Assembly: GCA_002477465.1 (NCBI GenBank) | Contig: DLPV01000013.1 | Span: forward strand, 1 to 8,798 | Source of the DNA: Gammaproteobacteria bacterium UBA7449 | Lineage (GTDB): Bacteria > Pseudomonadota > Gammaproteobacteria > Pseudomonadales > Pseudohongiellaceae | Length of the DNA: 8,798 nucleotides | Direction of reading: 5' to 3' | Shown: one piece after another, positions 1-7,396 of the stretch | Numbering within the stretch: the first letter of the stretch is position 1 | How the letters are laid out: each line of letters opens with the position of its first letter | Position numbers and translations under genes: made by a program | Notes under the pieces: generated by a model | The model's input: the letters and a program-made list of their open reading frames with translations, nothing else | The model's database searches: none | What the model was told of the DNA's origin: nothing

Positions 1-1
1 A

Positions 2-979
2 TTCTGAACACGATAGCCCGATCCTCATAGCTGTTTCCATAAAGCTAAAATGCTCAAGCACGGCTTGAGTTGACTCGGTGGCGGCGTGCAGGACAGGACC
101 GGCTTGAGCCACAATGTTTGCACCTAGCTTGATCGCCTTGGCAGCATCAAGGCCATGGCGAATGCCGCCGGACGCGATCAAAGGAATACTGGGGAGGTTG
201 GCGCGAATCGACTTTACGGCGGCGGGTGTGGCAATCCCCCAATCTTTGAATATTTCACCCAGAGCCTTGAGTCTAGGATCAGTGGCTCGTCCCGCCTCGA
301 CTTCGATAAAATTTGTACCGCCTCTCCCTGCCACATCGATCGCTTGGACGCCGGCATTTACTAATCGCAGCGCGGTCGCCGCAGAAATACCCATCCCGAC
401 CTCTTTTGCGATGATCGGCACATCAATACAAGCACACACTGTTTCAATGGCAGACAATAAACCGCGCCAGTCGGTGTCACCGTCTTCTTGCATCAATTCC
501 TGAAGACAATTCAAGTGAATGATGAGCGCATCAGCCTCTATCATGTCTACCGCTTGCTGTATTTCTGCCAGGGAAAAGTCATCTCGCAACTGGGCGGCGC
601 CCAAATTTGCGTAGAGCGGGATTTCGGGGGCCCACTTTCGTAAATTGGTTGTCAAGCCACGGCTGCCAGCACTTAATAACGCGATGCGCTGGGAACCAAC
701 CCCCATCGCTATTCCCAATTCTTGAGCGGCTTCTGCGAGATGAGCATTGATCCTCTCAGCTTTTAATGGCCCGCCAGTCATTGAGCTTATAAGAAACGGA
801 AGTCGTAAATGCTTACCAAGGAACTCGGTAGATAAATCGAAATTGATTAGATCCTTTTCAGGCAAAGCGTTGTGGGTAAGATGGACTTGGTCCCAGGGAC
901 TGTCCAGCGCCGCCGTTTCCAATCGCTGCCTTAGAACTAAATCAATGTGATCGGATTTTCGTTTTAGAATTTCTGTCAT
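2..979 (-). CDS. fni: Type 2 isopentenyl-diphosphate delta-isomerase (FMN-dependent), 3' end cut by window edge
   Basis: Interconverts isopentenyl-PP and dimethylallyl-PP, balancing the C5 units used by CrtE; a cytosolic, FMN- and Mg-dependent TIM-barrel enzyme in known members. The minus-strand frame is open from ATG at 977-979 to the left edge (326 codons, no stop), so about 15-25 C-terminal residues are probably missing compared with the usual 340-350. Visible family motifs: KRKSDHI at residues 6-12, SSMTGG at 65-70, HLNCLQE at 155-161 (with the conserved Gln-Glu pair), KEVG at 192-195, a DVAGRGGTNF stretch near 215-224 and SGGIRHGLDAAKAIKLGA near 270-287 (phosphate/FMN binding). An AGGT ribosome-binding sequence lies 8 bases before the ATG, inside the end of blh. 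The blh stop is only 5 bases upstream, so this is the last visible gene of the crt operon. The unrelated Nudix type 1 isomerase is excluded by these motifs. Confidence 0.93.
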   Translation of the reverse strand, partial: MTEILKRKSDHIDLVLRQRLETAALDSPWDQVHLTHNALPEKDLINFDLSTEFLGKHLRLPFLISSMTGGPLKAERINAHLAEAAQELGIAMGVGSQRIALLSAGSRGLTTNLRKWAPEIPLYANLGAAQLRDDFSLAEIQQAVDMIEADALIIHLNCLQELMQEDGDTDWRGLLSAIETVCACIDVPIIAKEVGMGISAATALRLVNAGVQAIDVAGRGGTNFIEVEAGRATDPRLKALGEIFKDWGIATPAAVKSIRANLPSIPLIASGGIRHGLDAAKAIKLGANIVAQAGPVLHAATESTQAVLEHFSFMETAMRIGLSCSE

Positions 980-984
980 TTTGG

Positions 985-1854
985 TTACCTATTCTTGCCC
1001 TTGTTTAGCGTGCCGATGAGTAACATGTGAGGAATTGTCAGAGCGAAGAGCCCAATGAAAATAATTTGTATTAGCTGGAAGCTGAAATTCATACCCGGCA
1101 GGCTAAGTAAAAAAATGCCTCCAGCTGCAAAACTTAGCACGGTAAAAGGTACCGCGTAGACCACCGTTTCCAACCACCCGAGCTGCTCAAGCGATTCACT
1201 AAGATGCAGCGGACTATGCAATAAACAGAAATAAACTGTGAAATAGGGAACTGGTGGTAAGGTCATCGCCGCGCAAAACAAGACGGCGAGTTCCGCCAGT
1301 ACAGCTTGACTTTTGTGCGGTATTTTGAAGCAACAAAAAAAGACATAGAGCGTGCTCACAATCGAAAATATCGCCATCCCCGCTACGATTGCGCTGCTGT
1401 ATGTTGGAGCAAGCAGATTAAATATCGCCAGAACTTCTTGCGAATAAAATATCGACGGTAGGGTAATTACTGCAGAGCTTATAGCGAGACTGACTGGTTG
1501 GTCGAAATAGACAGACCAATCTTCAGAAAAATGCCATGCTGATAACGCCAGCATAGCTATGATGAATAGCTCAGGCAGAGTGAACCAGATTCCTACTGCA
1601 AACACGGCTAGCGCTAAATATCCGGCAGAAAACGTGAGTAATCCAGTCAGCCCTGACCAGAGACCGGCTTTCCTTGCTATCGCCGGGTCAATCGCGCCAT
1701 GAGGTAGTCCGGTGAGCGCAAGCAGGGCGCAGAGTATGATCAGCTGCACCTCCACATCATCTCTCATCCCTAGGTGGTATCCCGCCATAGCGACCAATGC
1801 GATCAAGCTGAAGGCTGCCCTGGCAGGCAATTGAGCAATATTTATCTTTACCAC
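985..1854 (-). CDS. blh: Beta-carotene 15,15'-dioxygenase, Brp/Blh family (retinal-forming)
   Basis: Cleaves beta-carotene centrally to two all-trans-retinal molecules, the chromophore of the neighbouring proteorhodopsin. An integral membrane protein of 289 residues, mostly hydrophobic, with several predicted transmembrane segments. The His residues expected to bind iron in this family are visible: GLPHGAIDP (His52), SAWHFSEDW (His108), LHSPLHLSE (His213, His217) and IPHMLL (His276). The start is GTG at 1852-1854. It is supported by a GAGAGGG ribosome-binding sequence 8 bases upstream, placed inside the final codons of crtY. The coding regions overlap by 7 bases, which suggests translational coupling. 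Its position between crtY and the isomerase agrees with its role as the step after cyclisation. Function is inferred from family motifs and context. Confidence 0.94.
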   Translation of the reverse strand: MVKINIAQLPARAAFSLIALVAMAGYHLGMRDDVEVQLIILCALLALTGLPHGAIDPAIARKAGLWSGLTGLLTFSAGYLALAVFAVGIWFTLPELFIIAMLALSAWHFSEDWSVYFDQPVSLAISSAVITLPSIFYSQEVLAIFNLLAPTYSSAIVAGMAIFSIVSTLYVFFCCFKIPHKSQAVLAELAVLFCAAMTLPPVPYFTVYFCLLHSPLHLSESLEQLGWLETVVYAVPFTVLSFAAGGIFLLSLPGMNFSFQLIQIIFIGLFALTIPHMLLIGTLNKGKNR

Positions 1855-3086
1855 GCTTGCATCCCTCTCATCGATTGGATCCCCGCGCTTATCTCTCCCA
1901 GGGCGCTTTGGATGAGAGGTAATTTTGGCAAACTTCGCATAATAACGGACAAATCCCGTTTGCTTGGTATGTCAGTGAGGAAGCGAAGTAAACAGTCTGG
2001 ATGCACTCCACGCGCGAGAGACATGAAGAGCGTTGGAGCAAGCGACGGGTTTTCCCGAATCGCTCTCAAGAAAATATTATCCATCCATGTCAGCAGAGCA
2101 CTGTCTGGCGGAAACGGCCTTGCTTGCCCCTCGAAAAGAATTCCTTTAGCGCATTGGTCGGCCCATTGCTGAATTCGTTTGAATGCGTATCCGGTGGATG
2201 GCCGTGCGGAACCGACACCTATTCCCGTCTGAATCCAGCGAGGGTCGGCTGACTTAACAAAGTCTCGCATGCCCATGGGAATCACACCTGATTCCTGTCG
2301 TATTATCTTATAGTTGTTATCACCGCACACGCGCCTAACTAGCTCAAGTGCTCCATCCCGAAGGGATTCAGGTGGCATATATTCAGGGGCGAAACGCGTG
2401 AGCTCGATAAGAAAAGAGTCTCTTCCTAAAGGTAGAACGTAATCGAAAAGGAACCCCATACGGTCAACTCGCATATCTTTCATGACTAGAGCTACGTCGT
2501 CGAATTGATGCGCTTTGTGTGTCTTGACTTCAAAACCCAAAAACACCTGCTTCAGAGCAGCTCTAGAAAAATCCACTTCATCTGGAATTCTGGTGTCGAC
2601 AACTTGCCGTGCCGCTATTTTTTGGATTTTCGTGTTTGTGCGGGATATTCCATTCTTTACTTCGACTTCAATGCCGCTCGCAGCGGGGGAAATGCTTATA
2701 GCACAGCTGTCTGTGAGTAGTGTCATCTTTGGATGCAGAGCAAGTATCTTCTCAGCATGATCATAGAACCGAATTGACGGAACGTAGTGGTACCCCCAAT
2801 CGGTTTCTGAGCGATGCCTGTGTCTAACTGAATTCGAGCTGAATTCCCATGCCGGCCAGGATTTAACTATAAGCTTGCTATCCATTCCGCTCTTTCTCCC
2901 CCAGAAGCACCACGACCGGTCATCAGTGTAGTAAGAGCGAGGCTCAATAATCAGAGTCTGGGGGACATGCTCAGGGGTCTTAGCCAACTCGCAAATCGCG
3001 GTGGCTAGTGAGAGGCCTGAGCAGCCACCCCCAATGATAACCAGATCATAGTCATCCAGGCACTTGTCAGGCCGGTTCGTGCGCAT
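1848..3086 (-). CDS. crtY: Lycopene beta-cyclase (CrtY type)
   Basis: Converts lycopene to beta-carotene by cyclising both ends; an FAD/NAD(P)-dependent, membrane-associated flavoprotein in known members. From ATG at 3084-3086 it is 412 residues, near the usual 380-410. It opens with a dinucleotide-binding motif, YDLVIIGGGCSGLSLATA, followed by an SWCFWG segment, VVDTRIP, QVFLGFEV, a family-like MRVDR...FDYVLPLG...FLIELTRF region, SGVIPMG, and a C-terminal GVGSARPSTGYAF match to the cyclase family's PTTGYS motif. Similarity to textbook CrtY is clear but not close. The start is uncertain: an in-frame ATG at 3132-3134 would give 428 residues but overlap crtB by 68 bases, and one at 3123-3125 by 59. 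None has a good ribosome-binding site, so the ATG with the shortest overlap (20 bases) just before the Rossmann fold is preferred. It overlaps blh by 7 bases at its 3' end. Confidence 0.9.
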   Translation of the reverse strand: MRTNRPDKCLDDYDLVIIGGGCSGLSLATAICELAKTPEHVPQTLIIEPRSYYTDDRSWCFWGRKSGMDSKLIVKSWPAWEFSSNSVRHRHRSETDWGYHYVPSIRFYDHAEKILALHPKMTLLTDSCAISISPAASGIEVEVKNGISRTNTKIQKIAARQVVDTRIPDEVDFSRAALKQVFLGFEVKTHKAHQFDDVALVMKDMRVDRMGFLFDYVLPLGRDSFLIELTRFAPEYMPPESLRDGALELVRRVCGDNNYKIIRQESGVIPMGMRDFVKSADPRWIQTGIGVGSARPSTGYAFKRIQQWADQCAKGILFEGQARPFPPDSALLTWMDNIFLRAIRENPSLAPTLFMSLARGVHPDCLLRFLTDIPSKRDLSVIMRSLPKLPLIQSALGEISAGIQSMRGMQAW

Positions 3087-3990
3087 TGGGTAGGCCGGCG
3101 AGGTGAGTATGCAGAGTCGGATCATGGGACTCATAAGGCTGACTGCGAGGGTTCGAAAGGACAGATCTGAGCGCGACGCGAATTTTCCTCAATAAACCAA
3201 CATGTGCACGCCCTGAGTGAATGTCAAAGCCGCGCTCACTCAGCACAGTCCCGATTTCTCTGTAGATGGCAGCAGCTATCGTGATGCCAGCTTGAGCTCT
3301 AGTCGGCAAAAATCTGAGCCCCTGGCTGCCAGACGCATAGTAATTATCTGCGAGCGCGATAAGCCTCTTGACAGATTCATTAATCGAATTTGGCGTTTTT
3401 TGCCTCGGTTCTGCGAGCAACTCAGGCGCGACTTCTCCAACCCAACCCGATGGTATATACCGCCGACCAAGTGTCGCATCCTCTTTTACGTCTCTTGCTA
3501 TGTTAGTGAGCTGCATGCCAATACCAAGATCGATAGCATGGTTTCTGGCGTTCTTATCGTGGACTTCGAACACATCGCACATGAGCAGACCAACTGTTCC
3601 AGCGACCCTATAGCAGTAGCGCAACAATTGAAATTCATTCTGTATTAGCACTGGGTCAAGGTCGGACTCTATGCCCTTGATTAATTCCAACACCACCTTG
3701 GCCTGCATCTGACACTGTCTCGCCAGCTCAATAAAATCTTGCACGATTGGCTCAGAACTGCAGCCGTAAGAAAGATCATTCTTTAGCGCCGCGAGCTGAT
3801 TTCTGGCTGTTTGTGTATCAGACGCTTCATCTACAAGATCATCGATAAATCGACAGAAACGGTAAAGCCGGGCGCAATCTTCTAGCTGATTCTTATCCAG
3901 AAATCTGCCGGCAAACCTGAACGACTTTCCGTGATGGGCAAGCACGTTCACCGCTGACTGCATGGGTTTGGTTTTGAAGCTCGTTAACAT
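3067..3990 (-). CDS. crtB: Phytoene synthase
   Basis: Condenses two geranylgeranyl-PP molecules head to head to give 15-cis-phytoene, the first committed C40 step. 307 residues, normal for a bacterial squalene/phytoene synthase. Both Mg-diphosphate-binding aspartate motifs are intact: CRFIDDLVDE (residues 46-55) and NIARDVKEDATLGRRYIP (163-180), the latter a highly characteristic signature. LGIGMQL at 155-161 and YRVAGTVG near 127-134 also fit. The chosen start is ATG at 3988-3990, 12 bases after the crtI stop. No clear Shine-Dalgarno precedes it, and an alternative ATG at 3961-3963 (residue 10) also lacks one, so translation may depend on ribosomes arriving from crtI. The 3' end overlaps the likely crtY start by 20 bases. 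Confidence 0.95.
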   Translation of the reverse strand: MLTSFKTKPMQSAVNVLAHHGKSFRFAGRFLDKNQLEDCARLYRFCRFIDDLVDEASDTQTARNQLAALKNDLSYGCSSEPIVQDFIELARQCQMQAKVVLELIKGIESDLDPVLIQNEFQLLRYCYRVAGTVGLLMCDVFEVHDKNARNHAIDLGIGMQLTNIARDVKEDATLGRRYIPSGWVGEVAPELLAEPRQKTPNSINESVKRLIALADNYYASGSQGLRFLPTRAQAGITIAAAIYREIGTVLSERGFDIHSGRAHVGLLRKIRVALRSVLSNPRSQPYESHDPTLHTHLAGLPNAHEPA

Positions 3991-4002
3991 GGTTTTATTT
4001 TA

Positions 4003-5499
4003 TCAAGTCACCGAGTAAATTGAGTCATCGGCAGAGTCTGGAACCAGGCTGTCTAAAACCTTTGCTGAACTCACAACACCGGGGAGACCAGCCCCCGGAT
4101 GCGTACCCGCACCCACCAGGAAAAGATTGTCTGGCCCTTCGGCTTTGTTGTGGAATCTGAACCAAGCAGACTGAGTAAATAGTGGTGACACCGAGAAACC
4201 AGCGCCTCCAACGCTTAAGTAATCCGTCGCGAAATCCTCTGGCGTCATATAAAAGTCGGTAACCAGATGTTGCTCGAGATCCGGAAGCATGTGTTGGCTG
4301 AGCGTCTGGATAATATGCTTACGTAATTCAGGACCTTGCGTCTTCCAATCTATATTTGCATCAAGATTCGGGACGGGGGCCAGCACGTAAAAAGACTCGC
4401 ACCCCGCCGGCGCAAAACTAGGATCGGTAGCGGTTGGTCGATGAAGGTATAGCGAAAAATCTTCTGGCAGATCCTTGCCATTGAATATTTCATCAAGCAG
4501 TTCCTGGTACCTTTGCCCTAGCCAAATAGTGTGATGCGCAATGTTCGGATATGCCTTGCTCGTGCCGAAGAAAAGCACGAAAAGACCCATCGACAGTGCG
4601 TGGTGCTGAGTCTTTTTGCGCACAGCCCAGGTTTGTTCGGTCGTATCGAGCATGTGACCGTATAAATATTTTGGATCGACGTTGGCGACAACGAGGTCAG
4701 AGTCAATTTGCTGGCCATCCTCCAACTGAACACCGCAGGCTTTCTTATCTTGCACTAATATTTTTTCTACCGTGGTATTGAGTTTAATCTCTATACCCAA
4801 CTCTTCCATAAGCCGGCCGTAACCATCGACTAACGCGCCGGTGCCGCCCATGGCGAAATGGATGCCCCAACGTCGCTCAAGAAAATGAATCAGTCCGTAA
4901 ATGCTAGTTGTATCGAAGGGATTCCCGCCCACTAAAAGTGGCTGAACAGAAAAAGCCTGTCGGAGTTTGGGGTTCTGAAGATAGGCGCAGACCATTTGCC
5001 ACACTGTGCGATAACACTTTAACCGAACCAAGGCTGGAATTTGAGTCAGCATTGAAGCGATATTGTGAAATGGCTGATCTGATAGTTTCGTGAAGCCAAC
5101 GTCGAAGATTTTTTCTGAGTGGGCGACCAATCGCCTGTAGCCGGCGACGTCAGCCTCGCTGAAACGGGCAATCTCTGCTTCGGTATCCGCCATTTCGCCG
5201 CCGTAATTAAAAATGTATCCATCTTCAAATTGGAATCGATACCATGGATCAAGTGGCCTGAATTCAACGTAGTCTTGGCGTCGCCGACCGTGCAATTCGA
5301 AGAGTTCATCAAAAAGGAAAGGCGCTGTAATTACAGTAGGGCCGGCATCAAAGCGGAAGCCCTCCCGCTCGAATACTTGAGCCCGCCCTCCCAGCCGCGG
5401 GCAGCGGTCTAGTAATTGGACATTATATCCCTTGGCACTGAGACGAAGTGCTGATGCTATGCCACCAAAACCACCGCCTACAACCAGAGCGCGGCTCAT
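4003..5499 (-). CDS. crtI: Phytoene desaturase (CrtI type)
   Basis: Desaturates phytoene stepwise, presumably to lycopene, which is the substrate needed by the CrtY encoded downstream; FAD-dependent and peripheral on the membrane in known members. 498 residues, typical of CrtI. The N-terminus carries the FAD-binding signature (VVGGGFGGIASALRL at 6-20, ending with the acidic LLDR and LGGRA at about 29-40). The C-terminus carries the second family signature, NLFLVGAGTHPGAGLPGV, at about residues 458-475. The start is ATG at 5497-5499: it overlaps the crtE stop as ATGA and has GAGAGG four bases upstream (5504-5509). The same frame can be extended to an ATG at 5536-5538 (511 residues), but those 13 extra residues lie inside crtE and precede the Rossmann fold, so they are rejected. 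The ATGA junction implies translational coupling to crtE. Confidence 0.95.
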   Translation of the reverse strand: MSRALVVGGGFGGIASALRLSAKGYNVQLLDRCPRLGGRAQVFEREGFRFDAGPTVITAPFLFDELFELHGRRRQDYVEFRPLDPWYRFQFEDGYIFNYGGEMADTEAEIARFSEADVAGYRRLVAHSEKIFDVGFTKLSDQPFHNIASMLTQIPALVRLKCYRTVWQMVCAYLQNPKLRQAFSVQPLLVGGNPFDTTSIYGLIHFLERRWGIHFAMGGTGALVDGYGRLMEELGIEIKLNTTVEKILVQDKKACGVQLEDGQQIDSDLVVANVDPKYLYGHMLDTTEQTWAVRKKTQHHALSMGLFVLFFGTSKAYPNIAHHTIWLGQRYQELLDEIFNGKDLPEDFSLYLHRPTATDPSFAPAGCESFYVLAPVPNLDANIDWKTQGPELRKHIIQTLSQHMLPDLEQHLVTDFYMTPEDFATDYLSVGGAGFSVSPLFTQSAWFRFHNKAEGPDNLFLVGAGTHPGAGLPGVVSSAKVLDSLVPDSADDSIYSVT

Positions 5500-6365
5500 G
5501 CCGCCTCTCTTTCCAGTTTGTGAAGCAGCGCAGAGCATTTTTCAATAAGCAGGTCGCCACACCCCCTTGGTAAACGGGCAGCACCGGAGGCAGCTTCATT
5601 GAGGAAGTAATAGGCGAGTTCTTCGGCGGTGTTCGCTTGATATTTTGAGACCGCGTTATCCTCAACCATCAAAGCCATGTTTGCGGTATTCCCAGAAAGA
5701 CGGTCGCCTTCGCGGTCTTGCAGATCATCAAAAATTTGATAGCCGATGCCGAACAGGGTGCCGGTCTCTCGCGCTAGGCTCAAAGATTCTTGATAATCTG
5801 CCATGACCAAAGGCAACTCAAGGCTGAGAGAGAAGAGCGTGCCGGACTTTTCTCTGGCGATGGCAATCGCTTGGTCAAGACCGGGTTGTTGCCCAACGTG
5901 AAGATCGTTAGTCTGGCCTTGTAACGTCCTCGCGACAGCGCGATTCATGATCGCCACTAACTTATGAGCATATATGGGCCCAGCAGAGGCAGCTAAGGCG
6001 AAGGCGTTAGATAAAAGCAGATCAGTGGCATTAATGGCTATATCTTGACCAAACTTCTTCCATACCGCCGCACGCCCGCGCCGCATCGCGTCGTTGTCCT
6101 GAAGATCATCCTGAATGAGGGATGCGTTGTGCAGGGTTTCGACCGCCGCCGCCAAGTTAACGGTTGCATCGACGGGCAATCCCAGTGCAATTCCGGCATG
6201 TATACATAATCTAGAGCGCGCTTCGGAGCCCAAGGCGGCCTGGTGATAGGTAATTGCGCTATGTAATTCCGAGCCTGACGTGAGTTCGCTGAGGGACGTC
6301 TTCCCTGCAAGCTCTCTACTGCGGGCCAAAAGATCTTCGTTCGATATATTATTTTTTGAATTCAT
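5496..6365 (-). CDS. crtE: Geranylgeranyl diphosphate synthase (trans-polyprenyl synthase)
   Basis: Elongates allylic diphosphates with isopentenyl-PP to C20 geranylgeranyl-PP, the substrate of CrtB. 289 residues, the usual length of a bacterial short-chain prenyl synthase. Both aspartate-rich motifs are intact: LIQDDLQDNDAMRRGR with DDxxD at 86-90, and IFDDLQDREGD with DDxxD at 213-217. The basic MRRGR after the first motif is the diphosphate site, and GxKSGxLF-like REKSGTLFSL lies at 171-180. Chain length cannot be fixed from motifs alone; C20 is inferred from the operon. ATG at 6363-6365 is the first gene of the minus-strand operon. Its ribosome-binding site is weak, since the nearest purine-rich stretch (GAAAGG) is too distant. 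Confidence 0.94.
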   Translation of the reverse strand: MNSKNNISNEDLLARSRELAGKTSLSELTSGSELHSAITYHQAALGSEARSRLCIHAGIALGLPVDATVNLAAAVETLHNASLIQDDLQDNDAMRRGRAAVWKKFGQDIAINATDLLLSNAFALAASAGPIYAHKLVAIMNRAVARTLQGQTNDLHVGQQPGLDQAIAIAREKSGTLFSLSLELPLVMADYQESLSLARETGTLFGIGYQIFDDLQDREGDRLSGNTANMALMVEDNAVSKYQANTAEELAYYFLNEAASGAARLPRGCGDLLIEKCSALLHKLEREAA

Positions 6366-6551
6366 GAGATCGCTCAGAGGGACCTTTCACTATTTTTGTT
6401 ACTGATGGTAGCAAACGCAGGCACTTTCTGACATCCTAAAGCACTACGTCGCTTTTTGCCATCAAGTTCATATCTTTTTGAACCATTATTACTTATGCTA
6501 CGTACGATCAAGAACAATTATTGTTAATAACCAACGTTACAGGGGAGAAGT
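6366..6551. promoter_or_regulatory. Divergent intergenic control region between the crt operon and proteorhodopsin
   Basis: This 186-base, AT-rich non-coding stretch separates two genes that point away from each other, so it must hold promoters for both. Toward proteorhodopsin, a possible sigma-70 pair is TTGAAC (6478-6483) and TACGAT (6503-6508) with a long 19-base spacer; TATGCT at 6494-6499 is a rival -10 without a well-placed -35. Toward crtE no convincing pair is visible, only a 4/6 -10 candidate, TACCAT, on the minus strand (6405-6410). The ribosome-binding site of the opsin, AGGGGAG, is at 6541-6547. The role as control region is firm by layout; the individual boxes are guesses. Confidence 0.7.
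6513..6525. repeat. Perfect 13-base palindrome upstream of proteorhodopsin, possible operator
   Basis: AACAAT and ATTGTT flank a single central T in perfect inverted symmetry, 27 bases before the opsin start codon. It lies just downstream of the best candidate -10 element and so would fall at or near the transcription start. Arms of six bases with a one-base centre cannot form an RNA hairpin, so a dimeric DNA-binding protein is the more natural reading. AT-rich sequence makes chance palindromes fairly common, so the operator role is only a suggestion. Confidence 0.35.
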
Positions 6552-7328
6552 ATGAAAAAGACCTTAATCACTCTGCTCGCTTCAGTCGGATTGCTGACTG
6601 GCCAGGCAGCGCTTGCAGCATCAGGCGATTCGGCAATGCTCCAATCTGGAGACTTTGTCGGATATTCATTCTGGCTGATTTCAATGGCCATGTCTGCAGC
6701 GACTGTTTTCTTTTTAATGGAGTCACTGCGGATTGGAGGGAAGTGGGCCACCTCCCTGAACGTCATCGCGCTGGTGTGCTTCATTGCTGCATTCCACTAC
6801 TTCTATATGCGAGAGATGTGGGTGACAACTGGGGACAGTCCCACAACTTTTAGGTATATTGATTGGCTTCTCACCGTACCGCTCCAATTAGTCGAGTTCT
6901 ACCTGATCCTGGCAGCCGTTGCAGCCGTTTCAGGGGGAATTTTCTGGAGAATATTCCTCGGATCACTAGTCATGCTGGTGCCAGGGTACATGGGCGAGGC
7001 CGGCTATTTAAACTCTACTGTCGGTTTCATCATAGGTATGCTTGGTTGGGCTTTCATTCTGTATGAAATTCATGCGGGCGAGGCGAGCAAGGTCAACGCT
7101 AGTTCGTCTTCAGCCGCGACGCAGAGCTCTTACTCCATGATGAAGTGGGTGGTAACTGTAGGGTGGGCCATCTACCCAATCGGCTACTTTATGGGTTACC
7201 TAGCGGGCGGGACTAACGTTGAAGCAGTCAACATTATATACAACCTCGCCGATCTGCTTAATAAAATAGCATTTGGTCTCTTTATTTGGTACGCGGCTAA
7301 TGCAGACACGTCTGGCAGTCACTCGTAG
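6552..7328 (+). CDS. Proteorhodopsin, light-driven proton pump, predicted blue-absorbing
   Basis: A seven-helix retinal protein of the inner membrane that exports protons in light. 258 residues, starting with a cleavable signal peptide (MKKTLITLLASVGLLTGQAALA, about residues 1-22) as in other proteorhodopsins. Helix C holds RYIDWLLTVPLQLVEFYLIL: Asp104 (Schiff-base counter-ion, D97 of the reference green proteorhodopsin), Thr108 and Glu115 (proton donor, E108) form the D-T-E proton-pump motif. His82 corresponds to H75, which modulates the counter-ion. Lys238 in LADLLNKIAFGLFIW of helix G is the retinal-binding Schiff-base lysine (K231). The spectral-tuning site, equivalent to residue 105, is Gln112, which in characterised proteins gives blue absorption. 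A strong AGGGGAG ribosome-binding site precedes the ATG. It stands alone on this strand before a terminator, divergent from the retinal-synthesis operon. Confidence 0.98.
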   Translation: MKKTLITLLASVGLLTGQAALAASGDSAMLQSGDFVGYSFWLISMAMSAATVFFLMESLRIGGKWATSLNVIALVCFIAAFHYFYMREMWVTTGDSPTTFRYIDWLLTVPLQLVEFYLILAAVAAVSGGIFWRIFLGSLVMLVPGYMGEAGYLNSTVGFIIGMLGWAFILYEIHAGEASKVNASSSSAATQSSYSMMKWVVTVGWAIYPIGYFMGYLAGGTNVEAVNIIYNLADLLNKIAFGLFIWYAANADTSGSHS

Positions 7329-7343
7329 TTAGACGAAAGATAG

Positions 7344-7362
7344 TCTGAGATTAAATCTCAGA
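7344..7362 (+). repeat. Short perfect hairpin between the proteorhodopsin stop and its terminator
   Basis: TCTGAGAT and ATCTCAGA form an 8-base-pair inverted repeat around a TAA loop, 15 bases after the opsin stop codon and only three bases before the terminator stem. There is no U-tract of its own. It could stabilise the 3' end of the opsin mRNA against exonucleases or be a remnant terminator. A 3-base loop is tight, so in RNA the closing pair may open. Confidence 0.5.
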
Positions 7363-7365
7363 GAG

Positions 7366-7396
7366 AGCTCCACCCGTCGGGGTGGAGCTTTTTTTT
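7366..7396 (+). terminator. Rho-independent terminator of proteorhodopsin
   Basis: A perfect 10-base-pair GC-rich stem, AGCTCCACCC (7366-7375) and GGGTGGAGCT (7380-7389), closes a GTCG tetraloop and is followed directly by a run of eight T (7389-7396). This is a textbook strong intrinsic terminator, 37 bases after the opsin stop. It indicates that the opsin transcript ends here and that the downstream gene has its own promoter. Confidence 0.93.

Noticed and set aside
114..503. 129-codon plus-strand ORF at the left end
   Set aside because: It is antisense to the type 2 isopentenyl-PP isomerase, whose motifs are unmistakable on the minus strand; the plus-strand peptide has no recognisable features.
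5500..5538. N-terminal extension of crtI to an upstream ATG
   Set aside because: The extra 13 residues lie within crtE and precede the FAD-binding fold; the ATG at 5497-5499 has a ribosome-binding sequence and an ATGA overlap.
6494..6499. TATGCT as the proteorhodopsin -10 box
   Set aside because: The nearest -35-like hexamer, TTGAAC at 6478-6483, would leave only a 10-base spacer, too short for sigma-70.
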